Of a stretch of 5,948 bases of DNA, positions 1 through 4,902 are shown one piece after another; the stretch's first letter is position 1, and every line of letters begins with the position of its first letter. Below the pieces are notes generated by a model. It was given only the letters and a program-made list of their open reading frames with translations. It was not told the DNA's origin and did not search any database. The stretch covers positions 1 through 5,948 of the forward strand of contig JAVEYH010000165.1 of assembly GCA_034003585.1 (NCBI GenBank), given 5' to 3'. The position numbers and the translations under genes were made by a program. Source of the stretch: JAPXSY01 sp034003585. Lineage in GTDB: Bacteria > Verrucomicrobiota > Kiritimatiellia > RFP12 > UBA1067.

Positions 1-62
1 TGCGCGGCGAATTCGCCCGCAGGGCCGGATACACTTCAGTCGGATATTGCCGCAGGATCCGG
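1..62. other. Short window-edge segment, no gene supported
   Basis: This is the stretch downstream of the leftmost minus-strand gene. Plus-strand frames run open through it, but none shows a recognisable protein end or start. It holds a perfect 12-bp palindrome, GGCGAATTCGCC, at 6-17, and a loose inverted pair CCGGAT (25-30) / ATCCGG (57-62). Neither is followed by a T-tract, so no terminator is called. It could be intergenic or the edge of another gene; the window is too short to tell. Confidence 0.3.
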
Positions 63-83
63 TCAGAAGCTCTTGCTTCTGAC
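62..83. repeat. Perfect 9-bp hairpin spanning the PPOX stop codon
   Basis: GTCAGAAGC (62-70) and GCTTCTGAC (75-83) are perfect inverted repeats around the four-base loop TCTT. The minus-strand stop codon (63-65) lies inside one arm, so the last codons of the gene form the stem. The hairpin lacks a following U-tract on the minus strand, so it is not a classic intrinsic terminator. It could be a 3'-end stabiliser or a chance result of the codons for the C-terminal RSKSF. Confidence 0.55.
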
Positions 84-590
84 TTCGCCGCCCTTCATCG
101 GGAAGAGGCCGACCTGTTCCGGTTCCACCAGAAAGACCGCCTGATCCTCGCCGAATTTCTTGCCGAAAACCGGCTCCCTCTCGAGCAGTTTGGCTTTGAC
201 CGCCGCATCATCGCACAACACGGCCCTGCCGCGGAAACGCAGATACGCGCTCTTGTCCGCCGCTGTGCGCGAGAGTTCCACCTTCGGGTTTTTCAGAAGT
301 TGCTGATACATCCCCTTCTTGGCGGAGGTCACGAAGAGCAGCTTGTTGTCCGCGATGAACACATATTTGATGGGGCGCACACGCGGGCCGTCGCCGTCAC
401 AGGTCGCCAGATAGAAGTGGCCCTCCTTCTCCAGGAAAGCCGCCACCTCGCGCAGCAACGGCTCCTGTTGGGCCGCGCCCTCTTTCACCCACACATAGCT
501 TTTCGTCTCCCGCGCGTTCGCCGGACAAACCGCGTCCTGCGCCAGACCGGTCAGCGCAGGCAAACACAACATCCATGCCCATTTACGCAT
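63..590 (-). CDS. Pyridoxamine 5'-phosphate oxidase-like (PPOX) FMN-binding split-barrel protein, probably exported
   Basis: A 175-residue protein of the PPOX-like split-barrel superfamily, whose members bind FMN (some F420 or heme) and reduce or bind small molecules. The fold is visible as FLEKEGHFYLATCDGDGPRV (residues 52-71), then RPIKYVFIADNKLLFVTSAKKGMY (72-95), the stretch LLKNPKVELSR (98-108) and YLRFRGRAVLCDD (116-128). This order matches small one-domain PPOX proteins of about 130-150 residues. It is not PdxH, which is longer and has its own C-terminal signature. Residues 1-17 (basic MRK, then a hydrophobic run ending GLA) look like a signal peptide, with possible cleavage after A17 or A26. 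The start at 590 is chosen because AAGGAGG (597-603) lies six bases upstream. A longer frame to 701 would add an Arg-rich leader with no homology-like features. It is transcribed divergently from the oxidoreductase gene. Substrate and cofactor cannot be read from the sequence. Confidence 0.85.
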   Translation of the reverse strand: MRKWAWMLCLPALTGLAQDAVCPANARETKSYVWVKEGAAQQEPLLREVAAFLEKEGHFYLATCDGDGPRVRPIKYVFIADNKLLFVTSAKKGMYQQLLKNPKVELSRTAADKSAYLRFRGRAVLCDDAAVKAKLLEREPVFGKKFGEDQAVFLVEPEQVGLFPMKGGEVRSKSF

Positions 591-596
591 GCGACG

Positions 597-603
597 CCTC
601 CTT
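597..603 (-). promoter_or_regulatory. Strong Shine-Dalgarno that fixes the PPOX start
   Basis: On the minus strand the sequence reads AAGGAGG, then six bases, then ATG at 590. This near-perfect ribosome binding site favours the 175-residue product with its N-terminal signal-like segment over the in-frame ATG at 701. Confidence 0.85.
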
Positions 604-708
604 CTCCGCTTTGGGATGAGAACACAATCCGGGGTAATGCTTGAAGCGTACCCGAATCCCCGCGGAAAGGAAACGGAAAAAACCGACCGGTTCCGACGCA
701 TTTTTTGA

Positions 709-738
709 TTGGCGGAGGTTCGGCCGATCCGATATGAT
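709..738 (+). promoter_or_regulatory. Possible sigma70-type promoter for the Gfo/Idh/MocA gene
   Basis: A -35-like TTGGCG (709-714) is separated by 18 bases from a -10-like TATGAT (733-738; one mismatch to TATAAT). Transcription would begin near 745, leaving a leader of about 45 bases before the ATG at 789. Such a start leaves only a few bases before the alternative ATG at 753, which supports the shorter protein. The assignment rests on consensus matching by eye. Confidence 0.4.
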
Positions 739-788
739 CTTTCGTAATATCAATGCTGGAGTGCGCAGGAAAGGGCACGGGTGAAGAC

Positions 789-1979
789 ATGGCGGAAAAA
801 AAACGGGTGGGAATGATCGGCGGTGGCGGGGCATCCTTTATGGGAGCCATTCACCGCGCCGCGATCGAACAGAGCGGCTGCGTCGAACTGGTCTGCGGGG
901 CCTTCGGATCCACGCGGCAGAGCTCGTTTGAGACGGGACGGATGCTGAACCTGCCGACCCGCCGTTCCTACGGCACCTACCGCGACCTCTTCCGGCGCGA
1001 GGCCTCGCTCCCCAAGACGGAGCGCATCGATTTCGTCACCGTGCTCGCGCCGAACGCGATGCACTATCCGGTCGCCATGTCCTCGATCGACGCGTCGATC
1101 CCGATTTTCAGCGAAAAACCCTTTACCTGCAATCTGGATGAGGCGGTCAACCTGACCCGGAAACTCCGGAACAGCGGCCTCGCCTATGGGGTGGCGATGG
1201 TCTACCCGTGTTACCCCGCCTTGCGCAAAGCGCAGGACCTGATCCGCAACGACAAGACGCTCGGAGTCGTGCGCAAAATCGTGGCCACCTTTTCGCTGGG
1301 GTGGATGGCCCAACGGCTGGAAACCGCGGGCAACAAACAGGCCGGCTGGCGGACCGACCCGCGCCGGAGCGGGCCGGCCGGCTGTCTGGCGGATCTCGGA
1401 TCGCACGCGTTCTATCTCTCCGAATGGCTCACCGGTCTCAGCGCGAGTGAGGTGTGCGCCGATTTGCGGCCCACGGTCGCCGGACGCATCCTGGATGACG
1501 ACTGCACCCTTCTCGTGCGTTTCGCGACCGGCGCGCGCGGCGTATTCCTGTGCAGCCAGATCGCCACCGGCAGACAAGAGGGACTCGCGATCGAAATCTA
1601 CGGGGATAAGGCCTCGCTCGGCTGGTCGCAGAGCCGCCCCGGCCGGCTGACGCTCACCGCGCTTGACGGACGGCGTGAGGAACTCGCCGTTAACGGGCCG
1701 GATGAGGAGGAGTCTTCGTCCGCAACCCCTTCGCCCTACGGCAACAACCGCGCCTATATCGCCGCACTGGCGGAATGCTACCGCTCCTTCGTCGCGTCAC
1801 TGGACCGTCCGAAGAACCGCAAAGCGGAGCAGCCCCTCCTCCACATGAGCGTTGACGAAGGGTTGCGTTCGGTCGCGTTTATCGATGCGGTGCTCCGGAA
1901 CACCGCCGTTCCCGAAGAGGGGCAGCCGCTGCCGGACAAATGGATGCCGGTGGTCGTCCCCCCCGTGCCGGACCTGTGA
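789..1979 (+). CDS. Gfo/Idh/MocA family NAD(P)-dependent oxidoreductase
   Basis: A 396-residue protein of the Gfo/Idh/MocA family, cytosolic enzymes that use NAD(P) to oxidise or reduce sugars, inositols and related polyols. The N-terminal Rossmann fold opens with VGMIGGGGASFMGAIHR (residues 7-23). The family's catalytic Lys sits in SEKP (108-111). The C-terminal alpha/beta domain includes GWRTDPRRSGPAG (186-198), DLGSHAF (202-208) with the conserved His at 206, and GRILDDD (232-238). SQIATGRQEGLAIEIYG (256-272) and the tryptophan and RPGRL of 279-287 resemble the subgroup carrying a GAFIGxVHR-like N-terminus, which includes levoglucosan dehydrogenase-like enzymes; this placement is from memory. 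No signal peptide is present at the chosen start. That start (789) has GGGTGA (779-784) just upstream; the ATG at 753 would add 12 residues and lacks a ribosome site. The substrate is unknown. It faces away from the PPOX gene and precedes a porin gene by 165 bases. Confidence 0.92.
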   Translation: MAEKKRVGMIGGGGASFMGAIHRAAIEQSGCVELVCGAFGSTRQSSFETGRMLNLPTRRSYGTYRDLFRREASLPKTERIDFVTVLAPNAMHYPVAMSSIDASIPIFSEKPFTCNLDEAVNLTRKLRNSGLAYGVAMVYPCYPALRKAQDLIRNDKTLGVVRKIVATFSLGWMAQRLETAGNKQAGWRTDPRRSGPAGCLADLGSHAFYLSEWLTGLSASEVCADLRPTVAGRILDDDCTLLVRFATGARGVFLCSQIATGRQEGLAIEIYGDKASLGWSQSRPGRLTLTALDGRREELAVNGPDEEESSSATPSPYGNNRAYIAALAECYRSFVASLDRPKNRKAEQPLLHMSVDEGLRSVAFIDAVLRNTAVPEEGQPLPDKWMPVVVPPVPDL

Positions 1980-2047
1980 CGCGAAAAAAAATCCGCGCGC
2001 AGAGCCTTGACGTTCCCCTGTTCCCGAACAAATCACGGCATATTCGC

Positions 2048-2076
2048 TTGTCTTTCATGACAAAGAAACATAATCT
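2048..2076 (+). promoter_or_regulatory. Weak promoter/operator candidate upstream of the FadL-type gene
   Basis: The 165-base gap after the oxidoreductase gene is more AT-rich than the flanking genes. It holds TTGTCT (2048-2053), 15 bases, then CATAAT (2069-2074), a sub-optimal -35/-10 pair. Overlapping the -35, TTGTC (2048-2052) and GACAA (2059-2063) form a small inverted repeat that could be a protein-binding site. The sequence does not match the FadR operator known from enterobacteria. No intrinsic terminator for the upstream gene is seen in the gap, so read-through is possible. Confidence 0.25.
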
Positions 2077-2144
2077 GTCAAAGTGTTCTTTCAAACGAGT
2101 CGGTTTGGGCGCGGATTCGCGCAGCAACACGAAAGGCGCACAAC

Positions 2145-3446
2145 ATGACCAGGCAGCAGGAAAAGACGATCACCGGGTTTTGTCTGCTCTCGTTCTGTGC
2201 CGCACAGGGATTTGCCGCCGGGTTCGGCCTCTATGAGGCCAGCGCCCGAGGCAACGCGATGGGCGGCGCGCTGGTCGGCGCCACCGGGGACGCCTCAGCC
2301 AACTATTTCAACGCGGCCAACCTGACCGAACTGGGCGGCACGCACACCATGGCCGGGGTCACGCTGGTGCACCCGGTCCTCGACATCACAGCGAACGGGG
2401 ACAAGAACAATCTCGACAGCGGCTGGTTTTACCCGCCGCACCTGTACGCCTCCCAACAGCTCACGGAACGCTGGTTCACCGGGTTCGGCGTCTATTCCGA
2501 ATACGGGTTGGGCACGCGCTACGACCGCGACTGGCCGCTCAACTGGAGCAGCACCAAAACCACGCTGGAAACCCTGACCGTCAACCCCAACCTCGCCTAT
2601 AAGGTGAATGAGCGCCTCTCGCTCGGCGCGGGATTCCGCGCGATGTATTTGGACTTCTACCACACCAAGACGCCCTATCAGCGCGATGCGGTGGGCGCCC
2701 TGCCCGCGCCCCTGCCGCCGCTGCCGGTTTACGGCTCGATGCGCACCAAACTGGAAGGCGACTCCTGGGGGTACGGCTACAACCTGGGGATTTCCTACAA
2801 AATCACCGATAATCTGGACGCCGGGTTCGTTTACCGGTCGAGTGTCCGGCACACGGTGAAGGGCGACATCGACGTGCAAAGCTCCGCCGACACCGCGCTG
2901 CCGGTGCCGATTCCCAATCCCCTTCCCTACGGCAGCGCCTCGGCGCGCGGCGAGATCGAGTTGCCGCCTTCGTGGACCGCCGGCCTGAACTACCGCCCGA
3001 TCGACCGGCTTCTCCTCGGCTTCGCCGCGACCTATACCGAGTGGAGCTCGTATGACGACCTCACCATGACCTTCGGCCCCACCCTGGCCAACAGCGCCAA
3101 GCTGCGCCGCTCCTCCGAGGAGAAGAATTGGAATGACGTCTGGCGCCTGGGGATCGGCGCCGACTACCTGCTGACGGAACGCTGGTCCGTCCAGTGCGGC
3201 TACGTCTACGACATGGACCCCATCAGCAAGAACAACACCGACACCATGCTGCCCCCCGGAGACCGTCACATCGTCAGCGCCGGCGTGGGGTATGCCGTGC
3301 AAACCTGGACCGTCCACGCGAGCTACGGGCTGATCCTGATGAAGTCGTGCGAGCGGACCGTCGGCAACGGCGTCAAACGCGCGGAGACGGACTTCGACGA
3401 CGGCTTCTGCCACCTGATCGCCCTTTCGGTCGGCAAACGCTTCTGA
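2145..3446 (+). CDS. OmpP1/FadL/TodX-type outer membrane transport protein
   Basis: A 433-residue outer membrane beta-barrel of the FadL family, which lets hydrophobic compounds such as long-chain fatty acids or aromatics cross the outer membrane. Residues 1-24 form a signal peptide (RQQEK, hydrophobic core, GFA); cleavage would leave a mature start AGFGLYEASARGNAMGGA, the typical FadL hatch opening. The hatch continues GDASANYFNAAN (48-59), where the family usually has NPA. Near the C-terminus NWNDVWRLGIGADY (328-341), YDMDPI (355-360), PPGDRHIVSAGVGY (370-383) match the family closely. The protein ends in KRF with a terminal Phe, the signal for BAM-assisted insertion. Length agrees with the usual 400-450 residues. 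GAAAGG (2131-2136) eight bases before the ATG is an adequate ribosome site. The ligand is not determinable; a Pro-rich stretch at 187-194 and another at 253-261 are likely in extracellular loops. It converges with pdxB. Confidence 0.93.
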   Translation: MTRQQEKTITGFCLLSFCAAQGFAAGFGLYEASARGNAMGGALVGATGDASANYFNAANLTELGGTHTMAGVTLVHPVLDITANGDKNNLDSGWFYPPHLYASQQLTERWFTGFGVYSEYGLGTRYDRDWPLNWSSTKTTLETLTVNPNLAYKVNERLSLGAGFRAMYLDFYHTKTPYQRDAVGALPAPLPPLPVYGSMRTKLEGDSWGYGYNLGISYKITDNLDAGFVYRSSVRHTVKGDIDVQSSADTALPVPIPNPLPYGSASARGEIELPPSWTAGLNYRPIDRLLLGFAATYTEWSSYDDLTMTFGPTLANSAKLRRSSEEKNWNDVWRLGIGADYLLTERWSVQCGYVYDMDPISKNNTDTMLPPGDRHIVSAGVGYAVQTWTVHASYGLILMKSCERTVGNGVKRAETDFDDGFCHLIALSVGKRF

Positions 3447-3532
3447 ACCGGAGGCCCGGGCACCCGCGGCCGCTTGTGTCGCGGGATAGAGCGGTTTACG
3501 TTATTCTGTAGCCGAAGTTCGAATGTCGGTAG

Positions 3533-3553
3533 GGACGGTTCCCCGAACCGTCC
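3533..3553. repeat. Perfect 9-bp hairpin, first of a tandem pair
   Basis: GGACGGTTC (3533-3541) pairs with GAACCGTCC (3545-3553) around a CCC loop. It sits directly beside a second hairpin of the same size; the two are joined through the palindrome CCGCGG (3552-3557). No T-tract follows, so a role as intrinsic terminator is not supported, though the structure could block 3' exonucleases for the converging transcripts. Confidence 0.8.
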
Positions 3554-3555
3554 GC

Positions 3556-3576
3556 GGACGCCTCGGGGAGGCGTCC
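3556..3576. repeat. Perfect 9-bp hairpin, second of a tandem pair
   Basis: GGACGCCTC (3556-3564) pairs with GAGGCGTCC (3568-3576) around a GGG loop. Arm and loop lengths equal those of the hairpin just before it, and both begin GGACG and end with CGTCC, so they look like diverged copies of one module. Confidence 0.8.
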
Positions 3577-3616
3577 CCACCCGAAACGGCTACACCTTTT
3601 GCGAAAACGCTCTACA

Positions 3617-3639
3617 CCGCGACCACTCAGTGGTCGCGG
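3617..3639. repeat. Perfect 11-bp-arm palindrome
   Basis: CCGCGACCACT (3617-3627) and AGTGGTCGCGG (3629-3639) are perfect reverse complements separated by one base. The left arm overlaps the right terminal repeat of the adjoining element, and GTCGCGG (3633-3639) is a further copy of that element's terminal block. The following bases (AGTCGAGTG) resemble the block after the left terminus, so this may be the start of a second, degenerate copy. Confidence 0.8.
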
Positions 3640-3687
3640 AGTCGAGTGTAAAAGACCGCAGGGTGACGGCTCACGGCCTTTCCCATT

Positions 3688-3705
3688 GCGGGCGGGGACG
3701 CCCGC
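3688..3705. repeat. GC-rich 7-bp hairpin
   Basis: GCGGGCG (3688-3694) pairs with CGCCCGC (3699-3705) around the loop GGGA. It is preceded by a smaller GTGA-CGGC-TCAC hairpin near 3663-3674. It lies in the same repeat-packed region as the composite element but has a different sequence, and looks like a separate interspersed palindrome family. Confidence 0.65.
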
Positions 3706-3728
3706 GCTCCCGACTGTGCTCCGCGTAG

Positions 3729-3747
3729 ATTTGTCTGAGCAACAAAT
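3729..3747 (-). terminator. Weak hairpin just after the pdxB stop
   Basis: On the minus strand, four bases beyond the pdxB stop codon, ATTTGT and ACAAAT (3742-3747 and 3729-3734) can pair around a seven-base loop. Only six AT-rich pairs form and no U-tract follows, so terminator activity is doubtful. It is the only pdxB-proximal candidate visible. Confidence 0.2.
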
Positions 3748-3750
3748 GAC

Positions 3751-4899
3751 TCACCCGACCGCGAACCCGAGGCCGCGCACGGCGGCGTGCAGCGTTTCCG
3801 AGCCGTTGCGCAGCGTCACCCGCGTCGAGGCGAACTCGCGCCGCATGGGATAGCGGCCGCGCTGCCGGTCGAATGCCGCGGCCCGGGCCGCCGCATCCGG
3901 CACGCAGGATTCCCGCAGCCGGCATGAATCGGCCTCGATGTCATACACGCTCCGCACCAGCTCGCCCAGCACCGCCTCGTCCGGACGGCCCGCCGCATCG
4001 CCCCGCCAGACCGGCACGGGCGGTTCGGGCAGCGCGAACGCGCAGGCGGGCGCAACCCCGAGAAAAGTGCAGGCGCGGCGGTACACGATCGCCGTGCCGT
4101 TCACTTTGCCCTCAAAGGAGTGTCCCGCGATATGCGGTGTCGCGAGGGCCGCGCGCGCCAACAGATCCGGACGGTAAGCGGGCTCCCCCTCCCAGCAGTC
4201 GATCACCGCCTGCGCCACGCGCGTTTCCAGCACGGCCAGCAGGGCATCGGTGTCGAGCACCGCGCCGCGGGCCGCGTTGATGAGGATCGCGCCCGGCTTC
4301 AGGCGCGCGAACGCGGCCCGGTCCAGCAGATGCCACGTCGCGTCCGGCCCCTCGCGGGTCAGCGGCACGTGACAGGTGAGCAGGTCCGACTCGGCCAGCA
4401 CGCGGTCGAGCGGCACGAACGCGCGCGCCCCGATGTCCGCGGGATCACGCTGCCGGGGCGGATCATTCGCCAGCACCCGCAGGCCCAGCGCCGCCGCATG
4501 GGCACAGACGCGGCGTCCGACATGGCCGACGCCGATCACGCCCAGCGTCTTGCCCGCCAGCGTGAATCCGAAACGGCCTCCCAGCCAGAGCAGGGCGGCG
4601 GTCACGTAGTTGGCCACGCTTTCCGCGTTGCATCCGGGCGCCCCGGTCCAGACGATCCGGCGCGCGTTCAGGTACGGGATGTCGATGTGATCGGTGCCGA
4701 TCACGCCCGAGCCGTAGAAACGCACCGCGCTTTGGTCCAGCAGCGCGGCGTTCACACGCGTGGTCGAGCGCGTCACCAGCATCCCCGCCTCGCGCACATC
4801 CTCCGGACCGATCGCCCGGCCCTCGCGCAGGACGACCTCTCCGAGCGTGCCGAAGGCCTCGGCGGCGAAAGGCATATTGTTGTCACAGACGATTCGCAT
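3751..4899 (-). CDS. pdxB: Erythronate-4-phosphate dehydrogenase
   Basis: A 382-residue D-isomer-specific 2-hydroxyacid dehydrogenase matching PdxB, which oxidises 4-phospho-D-erythronate in the DXP-dependent route to pyridoxal 5'-phosphate in the cytosol. PdxB hallmarks are the N-terminus MRIVCDNNMPFAAEAF, RSTTRVN (44-50), GTDHIDIPYLN (68-78) and APGCNAESVANYV (87-99). The NAD-binding motif GVGHVG is at 123-128, with the acidic residue D146 after the next strand. The catalytic triad expected for the family is present: Arg211 in NAARGAV, Glu239 in DCWEGEP and His256 in TPHIAGHSFEGK. The C-terminal part (about 290-382) corresponds to the PdxB dimerisation region, and total length is close to the 378 residues of E. 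coli PdxB. The start lies three bases after the ahbAB stop with no Shine-Dalgarno, which suggests translation coupled to the upstream gene. General 2-hydroxyacid dehydrogenases lack the PdxB-type N-terminus and tail, so the assignment is strong. Confidence 0.93.
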   Translation of the reverse strand: MRIVCDNNMPFAAEAFGTLGEVVLREGRAIGPEDVREAGMLVTRSTTRVNAALLDQSAVRFYGSGVIGTDHIDIPYLNARRIVWTGAPGCNAESVANYVTAALLWLGGRFGFTLAGKTLGVIGVGHVGRRVCAHAAALGLRVLANDPPRQRDPADIGARAFVPLDRVLAESDLLTCHVPLTREGPDATWHLLDRAAFARLKPGAILINAARGAVLDTDALLAVLETRVAQAVIDCWEGEPAYRPDLLARAALATPHIAGHSFEGKVNGTAIVYRRACTFLGVAPACAFALPEPPVPVWRGDAAGRPDEAVLGELVRSVYDIEADSCRLRESCVPDAAARAAAFDRQRGRYPMRREFASTRVTLRNGSETLHAAVRGLGFAVG

Positions 4900-4902
4900 A
4901 GG

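Larger units (their letters stand above)
3478..3623. mobile_element. MITE-like composite inverted-repeat element (~146 bp), no coding capacity
   Basis: The left arm 3478-3514 and the reverse complement of 3587-3623 align without gaps over 37 bases with 26 identities. The shared blocks are GTCGCGG, TAGAGCG, TTT and TGTAGCCG at the same spacing in both arms. Inside lie two tandem perfect hairpins (3533-3553 and 3556-3576), themselves framed by GGTAGGGAC (3528-3536) and GTCCCCACC (3573-3581). No protein is encoded, so mobility would need a transposase elsewhere. The nested symmetry suggests a REP/BIME- or MITE-like interspersed repeat placed between convergent genes. Target-site duplications are not evident. 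Whether it is multicopy cannot be seen here. Confidence 0.6.

Noticed and set aside
591..701. N-terminal extension of the PPOX protein to the ATG at 701
   Set aside because: Adds 37 residues with an unbroken Arg run and no ribosome site, while AAGGAGG is correctly placed for the start at 590.
753..788. Twelve-residue extension of the oxidoreductase to the ATG at 753
   Set aside because: No Shine-Dalgarno precedes it, and the likely -10 box ends only 14 bases upstream. The Rossmann fold starts just after the ATG at 789.
750..1577. 275-codon minus-strand frame opposite the oxidoreductase
   Set aside because: Antisense to a strongly supported Gfo/Idh/MocA gene and without recognisable motifs.
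2007..2012. TTGACG as a -35 box for the FadL-type gene
   Set aside because: No acceptable -10 sequence lies 15-19 bases downstream.
2295..3413. 372-codon open frame on the minus strand opposite the FadL-type gene
   Set aside because: Lies wholly within a clear porin gene, with a low-complexity Gly/Val/Arg composition typical of shadow frames.
3463..3485. CCCGCG/CGCGGG hairpin as terminator of the FadL-type gene
   Set aside because: Only six pairs around an 11-base loop and no T-tract; not convincing as an intrinsic terminator.
3474..3728. Small plus-strand frames of about 84 codons crossing the repeat region
   Set aside because: They read through palindromes, have no ribosome sites and encode no recognisable sequence.
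3447..3750. CRISPR array in the repeat-rich gap
   Set aside because: The repeats are inverted and nested, not regularly spaced direct repeats with unique spacers.
63..4899. A shared vitamin B6 system linking the PPOX-like gene and pdxB
   Set aside because: The PPOX-like protein lacks PdxH features, appears exported, and is separated from pdxB by two plus-strand genes, so the common theme is probably only a family name.
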